Assembly (NCBI GenBank): GCA_964019695.1
Contig: OZ026515.1
Location: 43,949,994 to 44,013,993, forward strand
Length of the DNA: 64,000 nucleotides
Origin: Loripinus fragilis
Taxonomy: Eukaryota > Mollusca > Bivalvia > Lucinida > Lucinidae
Reading direction: 5' to 3'
Shown here: positions 53,110-62,656 of the stretch, one piece after another
Position numbering within the stretch: the first letter of the stretch is position 1
Layout of the letters: each line of letters opens with the position of its first letter
Program-made: the position numbers and the translations under genes
The notes under the pieces: generated by a model
The model's input: the letters and a program-made list of their open reading frames with translations, nothing else
Database searches by the model: none
What the model was told of the DNA's origin: nothing

Positions 53110-54860
53110 CACAGCACAAATATCGGAATCATTTGATATGATTCCAAAATTTTGATAGAGCTGTGTCAGTTTAATGGTAATATTATTAAAGTGAGGTTAT
53201 TTGAAGAAAAGGGAGCTGGTGTGATGTGCACACTCTCATATATTGTAACTGACCCTCAAAACTAACACCTAACTATATTTTTTGAAGTTCGTGACTTCTC
53301 ATGTACATATATGATGTATATAGGTGGCGCAGATTTTGTCGCAAATAAACAAATGTAATTCTTTGATTTAGTTTTGTTCTTTTCAATTCATTGTTATTTA
53401 TGCAAGAAAGCATGTATAAAGACAGCCAATGGCCTGAATGCGAACGCCACAAGCGTTTTATTCATAATGAGTGTAATGCGCTTTTCATGCTTACATGTGC
53501 ATAATATCTGTGCTAAACTGTTTGTTTCCTCAACGAATATCGCTCTCGTAAAGTGTTTGCTAAAATAATGCAGTATATATACAACGACCACTTATCTGCA
53601 GATGGTAATTAGTCACTGGTACCAATAAACACATACATTTAATATTCAAGGATCGAAATACTCTATTTCAGATGTTTATTCACCTTTATCAAAACACAAT
53701 GTATTTTGAAATAACGGTTCCGAAATCCCTGCATTGACGGAAGTTGTCACCCTTGAAATAGATGTCTGCACCACAAATGCTTGAAACATGACTAAGTGTT
53801 TTAATGCTCTACGTCGCTGCTCTACGTTACAGTGAACCATATTTCAGTCATGACGTTTCCTCGGTTGAACATGTATTACGCAATAAAGATGAAGGGTCTT
53901 GCACAATGACACAAAACATATGTTTCTTCGGGATTGTGAACTGCGAACCCTTAGTTACACGTAAGATAATAGGTAAGTAATATAGACCACAACGCTATCA
54001 CGACTGTTGTATATCTGAGCTGGGACATGCGTAAAATATGGAGCAGATATGCATTCTGTACATGTAACCTATGACCGCCTGCTTTGACATGGCCTTAAAG
54101 TACTCATTTATTCTGCATGTTCATCCACAAAGGTGCAAAGTTTTGTGAATTAATCTTATAATCGAATCAGGTGTTTGGAAGATACGTAACAGACACAAAT
54201 GTGTGACATACAGACGAACTGACAGATGAACAGACATATATACAACACTCACATGTATCTATTTAATAATTGTGGCTGTGAGCAAAAAAAAGTGTTTAAA
54301 GCTTCCATTATCATTTCTGTTGCTTTATAATTATTTATATTCATGTTGCATACTAATCCAGCAAAAAAGGTTACGCATGTAATGCCGCGTTTAACATGTT
54401 AATGCACGCTTGTGTACATGTCGTACTGATTATATTGATATGAATGAACCGGAATAGGCTTGTTTGAGCTATTGATTAACTGAAAAAGGCGATAAAACAC
54501 TAAATGTTCAATATATATTACACCTAAAAACAACATATCATCAAGGTAATCGTAAACACAGTAATTAGCCAAGTTTTAGCATAATTTTTAATTAATGATG
54601 GTAGTGTTAGCTCAAATTACGACATAGACATGACGAGAATAAACATACGCATGTTTGGTATTATGTTTGAGGTCAGTTTGCTTGTTGCATCTTTAAAAAT
54701 ATCCACATTCATGAACAAACCCCTCTTTATACACACTAGTGAGAAACTTTAATTCATGTGACTGCAAGTGCCGTCGTTAATTCAAAAACATGCTCATGTG
54801 AAAGGGCAAAGCCCAAACCACCATATATTCAAATTTCAGCCAAATCCATCGTGGGCCAAA
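53110..54860. other. Unassigned AT-rich stretch
   Basis: About 1.7 kb with small overlapping frames on both strands (53374-53591) and no family, RNA or repeat I can name. Confidence 0.4.
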
Positions 54861-54959
54861 AAAAGGTCAAACCGTTACACGTCCTTTCATAGAATTCCTG
54901 ATACCCAGTCTCATTTTATAACAAAAGTCCACAATTTACTGGGACAGCCCTCGTACATG

Positions 54960-55241
54960 TATAGTAAAACCTCCAAAATTAGAATTTTCGAAATACTCAC
55001 TTATTCGAAATAAATGTTGGACACAATGGATTCAGAGAATACGGAAGAAACTTCTCCCTAAGACGTTTCTTTTACGCACACAACACATATGTTTGATAGA
55101 GAATAAAAACTGATAATAATAATTTAGGGGGGGGGGGGAGGTTGTATATTCTTATGTCTACCTCCCTATAATTCGAACTTTTGCTACTTAAAAATAAAAT
55201 CTCTAGTCCCTAGGACTTTGAATTTTGGAGATTCCACTGTA
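54960..55241. mobile_element. Pogo/Tigger-like element, different subfamily from E
   Basis: TATAGTAAAACCTCCAAAAT then TAGAATTTTCGAA is mirrored by TTTGAATTTTGGAGATTCCA then CTGTA. AGTAAAACCTCnAAAATTnGAA ends are typical of pogo/Tigger elements (knowledge). It starts 4 bp after the TA of the mariner-type right end. A 12-bp G run (55127-55138) lies inside. Confidence 0.75.
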
Positions 55242-55324
55242 CATATCTCATCCCGTAGTCAAATGGAGTGTTTTAGGGATAACTATGGCATCAAAATGTC
55301 ACAGGTTACATTTTCCAAATGATT

Positions 55325-55512
55325 TTGTTTGTTTGATTGATTTGATTCTTTACGTCCCATCAACAATCTTTCAGTTATGTAGGGACGGGTCTTCCTGGGT
55401 TTAACCAGTACTAAGCTAGAATTAATGTGTCTTGCTCAAGGACACAACGCAGTGACGCTCAAACCCGCAGACCCTGGGTCTCGAGTCAAGCACTCTACCA
55501 CTGTGCTCCCTT
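55325..55512 (-). mobile_element. Full-length tRNA-derived SINE
   Basis: On the minus strand: head GGGAGCACAGTGGTAGAGTG with an A box and TGCGGGTTTGAGCGTCAC with a B-box-like core, then TTGTGTCCTTGAGCAAGACA, TAGTACTGGTTAAACCCAGG, AAGACCCGTCC, ATAACTGAAAGATTGTTGAT, GGGACGTAAAGAATCAAATC and an (ATCAA)n-type end. It is the best reference copy in this window. Confidence 0.9.
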
Positions 55513-55566
55513 TTTTCAAATGAAGATGTACAATCATCAGACCCTGAATTCAGGGATTCGAAAAAC

Positions 55567-55577
55567 AGGGGGGGGGG
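55567..55577. repeat. Short G run
   Basis: Ten or more consecutive G just downstream of the SINE head. Confidence 0.8.
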
Positions 55578-55859
55578 GTATGAAAAGTGAGCATTTTACA
55601 TAAAATTTAATTTGCCAATGGGTGAAATGTACCATATCTGACCTCATAAACTTTACACATTATTTACCCTACATGATCTGCTGATTCAAGTCAACCTAGA
55701 GGAGTAGATTTGTTATCAATATAGATTCGTCCAGTGATTTTTTTTTCAGAAGAGTATAGAATTTCATACAAAAAATATAGGCATTGTCTCTCATTAGGTC
55801 TAATATAGTTCCGTAGTGGACAACCTTTTTGGATTTTTTTTTCAATCAAACCTTGCTTT

Positions 55860-56115
55860 AATTTAACTCTTTGTATTCTGAATGATTATCCCATACATAT
55901 TGATATGATAAGTATGGGATTTTCCAGTTTGCATTTTTAGGGATCAAAACTAAGATTTTCTGAAATATGGTGTATTTTTTTCTCTGAAGGTTTGTTTTAA
56001 TCTAAGCAAACAGTGCAGACCTTGATTAAATGCATCATTATGCAGCATTTCATCTGGGTCCTCACTGTTTGCAGAAATACCCGTTTAGGCCTTTTCAGTA
56101 TATACAAAGGGTTGA
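55860..56115 (+). mobile_element. MITE family B
   Basis: TTAACTCTTTGTATTCTGAA opens it, and AGCAAACAGTGCAGACCTTG / ATTAAATGCATCATT pair with GCAGCATTTCATCTGGG / TCCTCACTGTTTGC. It closes with TATACAAAGGGTTGACA. The long left flank contains TTATCCCATACATATTGATA. Confidence 0.7.
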
Positions 56116-56418
56116 CATGTATATTGTCCCGTAACACTTATGACTTACTGTGTTTCCAGGTTTGAAGTGACCCCTGTTTTTCTTTTATTTAACGACTTTA
56201 ATCCTTACTAATACTTTAATCCATTCTAATACGATCGACGTTAAGCATGTGGATGTAAATGTATAACGCGTAACTAAAACTTATCTTTGGGAGCATCCCT
56301 TATTTTGAACTAAGGCCCAAATGCCATGCAATTCAGAAAACTTAGTCTTTTTCCTTGAGATATATACCCATTTGGGGCTCAGTATTAGTTATCATAAGCA
56401 TATTGCATGACTATTATA

Positions 56419-56434
56419 CTACCGATCGGTAGTT
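56419..56434. other. 16-bp perfect palindrome
   Basis: ACTACCGATCGGTAGT stands in unassigned sequence (56115-56670). It could be a dimeric protein-binding site or chance. Nothing nearby supports a role. Confidence 0.5.
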
Positions 56435-56673
56435 TATTTATATATCGATAAGGTACACTTGGGGACTGATTCAAAGTGTAGGTACAAAAACACGCAGAAA
56501 TTCCATCTAATCCCAGCCCATATAAAAGCTCAAACCTAAGCGAGAAAAATACTTTAATTATATCTATATCTTAAATCATTCCTTTAATTTATTTTTCAAT
56601 TTAAATAACCATTAAGGAATAAACTGCAAAACTGGGTCACATTAAGCCTGGAAACACAGTAGTGTAAAAAGAG

Positions 56674-56880
56674 TACAGTAAAATATGTCTTAAGCAGCCA
56701 CTCAAAAATAGACAAAACAAAGTTCTTAATGGCAAATGGTAGCTTAATGAAGGTCGAAAGTATTGCAGAACGCTCACTTGGAGCATTCTGCAATACTTTT
56801 GACCTGCATTAAGCAATAATTGGTCTTGAAAATCAAGTTTTGGTCTTTTTTGAGTGGTTGCTTAAGACAGATTTTACTGC
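56674..56880. mobile_element. Pogo/Tigger-like MITE family E
   Basis: TACAGTAAAATATGTCTTAA, AGCAGCCACTCAAAAATAGA, centre GTATTGCAGAACGCTCACTT / GGAGCATTCTGCAATAC, then TTGCTTAAGACAGATTTTAC and TGC. The interior orientation is the same as at 34921-35124. Confidence 0.85.
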
Positions 56881-57113
56881 ATATGGCCATTTTTCACTGC
56901 CCACAGGCTCTGGAAATCATGTCTATAATATGAGTGATGCACAGAAAAGAAAGAAACTGCAATTTGCAGTTTTCTGCACACCATTCAAATTTCAGACATG
57001 TATTTTAAGCATAAAGTGCAGTTAACAAAGGTCAAATACAGACTCCTTATCTTGTAAAGCATGTCATATATGATAGCACACACACTAGCATATTTACTTT
57101 GAGAAATTCAAAT

Positions 57114-57347
57114 GAGCTGCAACATGAGATATCCATCAAAGTGGTATATGCAACCAGTAAAGCCTCATATCAGCCTGCGCATATGCGCAGTCTGATCAGA
57201 GCCTTTGCTAATCCCTTGAATATTCTATGAGTATAAAGCTACTGACTGAACATATTTGGAGTTTCTAAGCTTAACAGGAGGCTGCACAGGCTCATCTGAG
57301 TCTTCACTTGTCAAATTGCCACACTGTTGGAAATCACATCATGGCTC
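57114..57347 (+). mobile_element. MITE family C
   Basis: GAGCTGCAACATGAGATATC ... GAAATCACATCATGGCTC termini. The hairpin is AGTAAAGCCTCATATCAGCC / CTGATCAGAGCCTTTGCTAA around TGCGCATATGCGCA. TTCTATGAGTATAAAGCTAC and GGAGGCTGCACAGGCTC follow. It is oriented as at 39818-40055. Confidence 0.9.
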
Positions 57348-57410
57348 AAATAAAGATTACCCCCAAAACAAAATAGGTTGCACCCACTGATAAATTAGCC
57401 TTCTTTTATA

Positions 57411-57872
57411 AAGGCCTTGATGCAAGAAAACCTGTCTTCTGGGTTTGCAACCAGGAAAAGCTGAAATCAGCCAGCTCAGCTACAGAGACTAGCTAGAACA
57501 TTGATATTTTGCATGGTGCAAGGTTGACTACTATACTTTCCAGATAGTGAATAACATATGGGCCTCAACGTGAAAAAACCTGTCTTCGGGGTTTCTGACA
57601 GTGAGATTACAACCAGCCTGCTCAGCTACAAAGACTAGCTAGAAAATTGAAATTTGGCTTGTAGCAAGTAGAGATATGATACTTTCCAGTAAGCGAATAA
57701 CAAAGGCGCTGATCAGACTGCGCAGATGCGCAGGCTGGTCTGCACCTTTGTTGTTCACAAACCACCGAAGAAAGGTTTTCTCATGTTGCAGCCCAAATAA
57801 CATTGGTACAGTCTGATCAGCATCTTTGTTTTTCACATGCAACAAAGTCAGGTTTTCTCTTGTTAAGGCCCA
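57411..57872. mobile_element. MITE family D, outer copy, split by another family D copy
   Basis: The left end AAGGCCTTGATGCAAGAAAA then CCTGTCTTC (57411-57558) is mirrored by GTCAGGTTTTCTCTTGTTAA then GGCCCA (57796-57872). GGAAAAGCTGAAATCAGCCA and CAGCTACAGAGACTAGCTAG, typical of the D interior, lie in the left part and CAGTCTGATCAGCATCTTTG in the right. The middle is the insertion at 57559-57795. Confidence 0.85.
57559..57795. mobile_element. MITE family D, inner copy with 9-bp target duplication
   Basis: The ends TGGGCCTCAACGTGAAAAAA and, inverted, TGGGCTGCAACATGAGAAAA are followed by CCTNTCTTCGG on both. It is flanked by AATAACATA (57550-57558) and AATAACATT (57796-57804). The centre is CAAAGGCGCTGATCAGACTG / CAGGCTGGTCTGCACCTTTG around CGCAGATGCG. 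The 92-aa minus frame through it is a repeat translation. Confidence 0.92.
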
Positions 57873-57879
57873 TATAAAA

Positions 57880-58280
57880 AGGCATTTTTTATCCATACCA
57901 ATCGATAATGGAAACACTTAATAGGATCTTAAATGCCAGCATAAGCAACCATAGGTTTTCATTTTATACAATTCATTTGCTTCCTCAAACTGAGCATTTT
58001 AAAAATACACATATACAATCAATAAACTGAGCATTTTAAAGATATATATATACAATCAATCAACTGAGCATTTTAAAAATATATATACATGTACAATCTG
58101 GTTTTCAAATTAATAAAATCTTAAAATATTAACAAGCATGAAAAAAAAAAGAATAAAAGAATATCACAAAAATGTTATTGAGTAAATATAAGAAAAAATG
58201 CATATGAAAGGGAAGAAGCATTTAAAATATTAACAAACATGTAAAATGCAAGAGTAAAAGAAATGAGCCAGTGCATTTCA
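57880..58280. other. AT-rich spacer with short repeated words
   Basis: CAATCAATAAACTGAGCATT, TTAAAGATATATATATACAA and CAATCAATCAACTGAGCATT, TTAAAAATATATATACAT form a ~50-bp imperfect tandem repeat (57975-58100). The rest is unassigned. Confidence 0.6.
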
Positions 58281-58289
58281 AAACCAACC

Positions 58290-58490
58290 GAACCCTTTCC
58301 TGGCTAGCCGAGACTTTTGTTGTCTCCTGATAAATTTTGCAAACAGTTTGGACCCAGATCCCTGATCTGGATCCAAACTGTTTGTCACTCTGATAGTGGT
58401 CCTGAAAGAATTTTTTGAAAAGGTTAATTTTGAAAAAAGTAAGCAGATGACATCAATGCTTGAATTATTAGCCAGCATGCAAAGTTATTA
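58290..58490 (-). mobile_element. MITE family A, shortened stem
   Basis: AACCCTTTCCTGGCTAGC to GCCAGCATGCAAAG. The stem arms AACAGTTTGGACCCAGATC and GATCTGGATCCAAACTGTT meet almost without a loop (CCCT), so the GGCCCGACGTT... top of the hairpin is gone. Confidence 0.8.
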
Positions 58491-58496
58491 ATCTGC

Positions 58497-58560
58497 GGGC
58501 CCAGCAAAGACTCAGATCAGTCTGGACATCTGCACAGGCTGATCTGTGTCTTTGCTGAGG
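58497..58560. mobile_element. Isolated family C/D-type hairpin core
   Basis: GCCCAGCAAAGACTCAGATC / AGTCTGGACATCTGCACAGG / CTGATCTGTGTCTTTGCTGA is the central hairpin of families C and D without their terminal repeats. It is followed by CCCCAATTTGGGG and CCTGGGTTGATTTCCAGG small palindromes. It could be a truncated C element. Confidence 0.6.
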
Positions 58561-58671
58561 GCATGAAGATACCAGTAAATCTAAGCATCCCCAATTTGGG
58601 GAGCATGAAGAATCTGATCTGCCTGGGTTGATTTCCAGGCTGGTGGGAGTCTTCCCTGCACACACAATTAA

Positions 58672-58857
58672 CCCTTAAAGCGCCAAGAAAAATGAATCTG
58701 AAAATGTTGTCTGCTGAAGTCGTCTGCTGCAAATAGTTGCCAATTATTACTGAAGCAGTCTGATCTGGGTCCACACTGTTTGCCATAGAGGCTTCTTAAA
58801 CATAGGGCAGACGAGAAAAGCAGACAGCTTTTGTTGTGATTGCCGCTTTAAGGATTA
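58672..58857. mobile_element. MITE family B relative, single-arm copy
   Basis: TTAACCCTTAAAGCGCCAAG, AAAATGTTGTCTGCTGAAGT, GCAGTCTGATCTGGGTCCAC, ACTGTTTGCCATAGAGGCTT, AAAGCAGACAGCTTTTG and GCCGCTTTAAGGATTAA. It is very close to 36005-36212, and both keep one hairpin arm. Confidence 0.85.
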
Positions 58858-58922
58858 ATTCTATTGGTTTTGTAAGGCACTAGTTCAAATCATCACAAAA
58901 TATGGTATTATTCAATAAGTTG

Positions 58923-59068
58923 AAAAACATTCTTTTCCGTGTATTAACGCTTGCCAAGCTCGAGTGTGATAATGTGTTACAGCCCGAACAGCGAAGCCGT
59001 GAGGGCTGCAACACATTATCACATGAGGCCTTGGCAAACATTAACACGGAAAATAATGTTATATTGTC
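58923..59068. mobile_element. Palindromic MITE family F, copy 3
   Basis: AAAACATTCTTTTCCGTGTA, TTAACGCTTGCCAAGCTCGA, GATAATGTGTTACAGCCC pair with GGGCTGCAACACATTATCAC, GGCCTTGGCAAACATTAACA and CGGAAAATAATGTTATATTG. This is the best-preserved copy. The centre is GAACAGCGAAGCCGTGA. Confidence 0.9.
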
Positions 59069-59099
59069 ACTGTTTTATATCTTCCTTTCCAGTACACCG

Positions 59100-59280
59100 G
59101 GCTTAAATGACAATGAAGCCCTCTGCTGCCATGTATTAATGGGAATGAAGCCCGCAGCCAGTGATTGATCAACAATCAGCCGCATTGCAACACATTTAAT
59201 TTAGATGAAATGTACAACTGTCAGCGATTGACACAGTCAAGTTTCTATATATAGTAAACACTTATTAGGTATATAACAAT
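59100..59280 (+). repeat. Dispersed segment shared with 29185-29362
   Basis: GAAGCCCTCTGCTGCCATGT, AATGAAGCCCGCAGCCAGTG, CAACTGTCAGCGATTGACAC, CAAGTTTCTATATATAGTAA, ACACTTATTAGGTATATAAC. It follows F here but precedes it at 29 kb. Confidence 0.7.
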
Positions 59281-59299
59281 TTGTAAATAAAACAAAATA

Positions 59300-59630
59300 A
59301 GAGTGCATAATCTATCTTAATAGTCAAAGAGTGCATATTTCTTATTAACATCTCTCATCAATCGGACAAAACATGCTTCATTATTCAAAAAGGACCATCT
59401 CACTGTGATGATTCTTCTGAGTACCCACAGAACCATCTCACTGAGAGGGTTCTTTTGAATACTGGCTATTTCAAAAAAGATGAGAAGCGTTAAAAGTACA
59501 GTACCCATAACATCAATTTTTTTCCAGTTGAGTGATAAGAAAATAAACAAACATTTATCCCTCAGTTTTATTGTAAACATGAAACAATGAATGAAAAATG
59601 CAAATAAAAAATGAAGGTTTTGTTATGAGA
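59300..59630. other. Unassigned spacer with a short duplication
   Basis: GGACCATCTCACTGTGATGA / TTCTTCTGAGTAC and GAACCATCTCACTGAGAGGG / TTCTTTTGAATAC are a ~45-bp tandem pair at 59390-59465. Nothing else is seen. Confidence 0.6.
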
Positions 59631-59636
59631 TCCATA

Positions 59637-59831
59637 TACAGTAAAACCTGTGTAAAACGGCCACTCTCATTAGACCCAAAATTGGTTTTCAAGACCAAAT
59701 ATCGCTCAATGTAGGTCAAAAGTATTGCAGAATGCTCCAATGGGAGCATTCTGCAATACTTTTGACCTTCATTAAGCTACCATTTGTCATTAAGATCTTT
59801 TGAGTGGCCGTTTTACACAGGTTTTACTGTA
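59637..59831. mobile_element. Pogo/Tigger-like MITE family E, best copy
   Basis: TACAGTAAAACCTGTGTAAA / ACGGCCACTCTCATTAGAC and TGAGTGGCCGTTTTACACAG / GTTTTACTGTA are near-perfect 30-bp TIRs with flanking TA. The centre is a 60-bp nearly perfect hairpin: AGGTCAAAAGTATTGCAGAA / TGCTCCAATGGGAGCA / TTCTGCAATACTTTTGACCT. Confidence 0.92.
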
Positions 59832-59834
59832 CTT

Positions 59835-60605
59835 TACCTAAACTGATAAAAATCTGCTTTACCAAATTAGACCATGTTTTGAGCAAACTTTAATGTCAAC
59901 TCTTATTTCTTCAATATTTTTTATTATACATGTTTCTTAACTATTTTTTACAACTCTTACACGCCTGGTTGCTATTGAAATGAAGATTATTTTAAAACTG
60001 TCTTAAACTTAAGGATATGATGAACAATCCTCGCAAGAGAAAGAGAAGTCTGCCATTTTGTCATTCTCAATTGGGCAGTAATTCAACTCGAAAAAACTGC
60101 TTCAAAATCGGCTTAAATATGACTTTGTTGTTATATTTCTCTGCCATTTTTTAGTTCAATTTGGTCTAATTAATGTAAACAAGCCTAATGTCGTTAACTT
60201 CAGTGTTGCTAAATGTCAGAGCATAAATAGAGTATTAACACACCGCATCAGCAGGTCACTACTTAGCGACATTGGCAGTCTGTTAGTAAATTGTCAAGTG
60301 GCGATGTTGGCAGTGAAAGAGTTAATTAAGTGTTTCTAATAACAAAATATTGGATCCTCATAAAATCAATAAAGTCAAATATTTGAGTTACATCCACATA
60401 ATATCAAAAATGTTAAATTGAAATGGTAGTTTACAGTTACTGCCCCATCATAAATTATGCCTTTCTAAAAGCAAATAATTTTGTACCCTCATAAAAACAA
60501 TTCATTAAAATGATAGTTTATACAATATGCATCCCTATTGTAAAGTATAGTTTACATACTACATTAATGTACCACCATTAACAATTTCACATCCTCACTG
60601 AAAAA
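59835..60605. other. Unassigned AT-rich spacer
   Basis: About 770 bp with no notable ORF or repeat. Confidence 0.45.
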
Positions 60606-60608
60606 ACA

Positions 60609-60821
60609 GTAACTCTTTCCTTGCTGGCTGCAATTTTTATCACTGCTGATAACCTTTGCAAACAGTTTGGACCCAGATCAGGACCGACAGAATGTTGGTC
60701 CTGATCTGGATACAAACTGTTAGACACGCTGATAGTGTTCCTGATTTCTTTTAAAAAATAATTTTGAAAAAAGTCAGCAGATGACAACAAAACATGAAAA
60801 ATTACCCAGCATGCAAAGAGT
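60609..60821 (-). mobile_element. MITE family A, complete minus-strand copy
   Basis: TAACTCTTTCCTTGCTGGCT, TTGCAAACAGTTTGGACCCA, stem GATCAGGACCGACAGAATGT / TGGTCCTGATCTGGA, TACAAACTGTTAGACAC, then AAGTCAGCAGATGACAAC and ACCCAGCATGCAAAGAGT. The longest complete family A copy here besides 4371-4575. Confidence 0.85.
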
Positions 60822-61229
60822 GACTGTAAAACAAGAGACCTTGTGAAACATTATGCCCCCAGAACATATGCAATTGACCAACATTATTGCATAAAGAGTC
60901 ACACACTATTAACAGCCATGTTTTAACCAGCAAAAACCCATGTATTAATCAGGCAATTCACATGCTGTTGATGCATGGCTTTTGTACTTTACATGTAAGC
61001 ATTATAGTCCGTCACAAAAATTGACGTCATCAACAGTAACGTGAATAGAAATGAACATAATTTAGTGACGTTAGGATGACTTAATATAATTCTTTGCTCT
61101 GGAAAAGGCTTTTTCAAAACCAACCAATCTTTCATGCTTTTGCACGCAATTATAGTAATACAAAAATGAACTTTTCAAAGCGTTTTTCCAAAGTTTTCAA
61201 GTGACAAAATGTCTATATGCAATAATAAC

Positions 61230-61366
61230 GATCAAACATGGTTTTCTGATACACTAACATCTGCTAGACTCCTCGGGGGTCGTTAATGCCCTCCCTTTTC
61301 TGGCTAGAGTTCAACACAACCCTCGGGGTCCAGCAGATGTTAATGCATAGAAAAACATGTTTGATC
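61230..61366. mobile_element. 137-bp MITE with GATCAAACATG ends
   Basis: GATCAAACATGGTTTTCTGA / TACACTAACATCTGCTAGAC is mirrored by GTCCAGCAGATGTTAATGCA / TAGAAAAACATGTTTGATC, giving ~42-bp TIRs. CTCGGGG occurs at both inner edges. It has no ORF. Confidence 0.85.
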
Positions 61367-61488
61367 CCTATACATGTATTAAAGTTTGTTGCAGGCTTTC
61401 ACACAAGCACCCATGAACACACCCATGAACACAGTCAAAAAGTTGATTGTCCAAAATATTCAACATGAGAGGCATTATGATAATATAA

Positions 61489-61725
61489 GAGCCAGTGCAT
61501 GAGATTTCCGACAATGTGGCATTTTTACACTTGTAGATTCGGACGAGCCTCTGCAGCCTTCTGTTAAGCTTAGAAAATCCTAATGGTGTTCAGTCAGTAG
61601 CTTAACAATCATAGAATGTTCAAGGGACTAGCAAATGCTCTGATTAGACTGCGCATATGCACAGGCTGATCTGAAGCTTTGTTGGCCGCACATACCACAT
61701 TGTTGGAAATCTCATGCACTGGCTC
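61489..61725 (-). mobile_element. MITE family C with possible 9-bp target duplication
   Basis: GAGCCAGTGCATGAGATTTC ... GAAATCTCATGCACTGGCTC are perfect 20-bp ends with ~31 bp of overall inverted similarity. It is flanked by ATAATATAA (61480-61488) and ATAATATTC (61726-61734), 7 of 9 matching. The interior orientation is as at 40301-40537. Confidence 0.9.
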
Positions 61726-61739
61726 ATAATATTCAATTT

Positions 61740-62060
61740 GCATTCCCATAAAAACAATAATGTAAAGGTAGGAGACTTAATAGTTTTCTAACAGCAAAGA
61801 ATAATTTAAAATAGAACATAATAAGTAGGTATCTACATAAAATCAATAATGTAAAAAGAACTTCTAACATCAAACAATGAAGAAAAATAGCAGTTTACAA
61901 GAATTTTGGGTAGAAATATATATTATCCGTCAATTAAAATTTAATCCTAAAGTCCTCCAATATAATATAATTTCAAGAATCTATTTGATATTTAAAAAAT
62001 AAAGAGCTTATCCTGCCAATATTTCTTGTCCAGAAAAAAGTCATCTGCTTATTACATCTG
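61740..62060. other. Unassigned AT-rich spacer
   Basis: About 320 bp of AT-rich sequence without recognisable content. Confidence 0.45.
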
Positions 62061-62190
62061 CTGCATATATTCAAATGCACTACAGAATTCATTTACCATG
62101 GAAGCAAACACTATGAACCCCTGATCAGACTATGTACCCCTGATCAGGGAGCAGTCTGATCTTGGTTCATATTCTTTGCAATATAGGCAA
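62040..62190 (+). mobile_element. MITE family B hairpin with a duplicated arm segment
   Basis: GCAAACACTATGAACCCCTG / ATCAGACT and CAGTCTGATCTTGGTTCATA / TTCTTTGC form the stem. CCCCTGATCAG occurs twice (about 62117 and 62138), so the loop is enlarged by a small duplication. Confidence 0.7.
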
Positions 62191-62386
62191 CAAAAGTAAA
62201 TGTATGTTACCGATTGAGAGTGGATGAAAGTTATCTTGAATACTGGGAAAAAGGTGAATGATCAAAATGGCCACATCCATGGAAATACTCGACAGTTTTC
62301 AAGACCTCAAACATTTGTAACTATCTTACTTGTGATGGGATTTTGATCAAATTTGTAGCAGACTGTTTAGTTTGAAAATATCTTTG

Positions 62387-62516
62387 AGGCCAGTACATGA
62401 GTCTTCATCTACATCCATGCTTTGTGCGTGCTTACAGCAAATATGCCTTCGAGTCTGGGCATTTGAGCAATCTCCCCTGAGCTTTCATTGTTGGACAAAA
62501 TCTCATGTACTGGCCT
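62387..62516. mobile_element. 130-bp MITE with AGGCCAGTACATGAG ends
   Basis: AGGCCAGTACATGAG and CTCATGTACTGGCCT are perfect 15-bp inverted ends (one more mismatch inward). The interior GTCTTCATCTACATCCATGC and CTGAGC...CATTGTTGGAC matches 1463-1578. Confidence 0.85.
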
Positions 62517-62656
62517 TTTGTTTAAAATGTATTGTTTGTGCCTATGAATTCAGTTGTTGAACATGGAACCCCTTGATAACATGTTTCAAGTATTTATCCA
62601 CAACATTTTTTCTTGGAGGGGAAAAGCAATTAGAAATTCGAAAAAGCAATGATAAA

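Larger units (their letters stand above)
50935..54953. mobile_element. Pair of mariner-type terminal inverted repeats 4.0 kb apart
   Basis: The left end CGAGGGTTGTCCCAGTAAAT / CGTGGACTT and the right end, inverted, CGAGGGCTGTCCCAGTAAAT / TGTGGACTT agree at 27 of 29 positions. Both are flanked by TA (50933-50934 and 54954-54955). CGAGGGNTGTCC plus TA is typical of mariner-like elements (knowledge). No transposase motif is seen between them, so this is either a large defective element full of insertions or two independent ends. Confidence 0.6.

Noticed and set aside
57639..57917. 92-aa minus-strand frame (FLRWFVNNKGADQPAH-type)
   Set aside because: It runs through the two nested family D MITEs. 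The similar peptide at 63048-63257 is another D copy, so the resemblance reflects the transposon, not a protein family.
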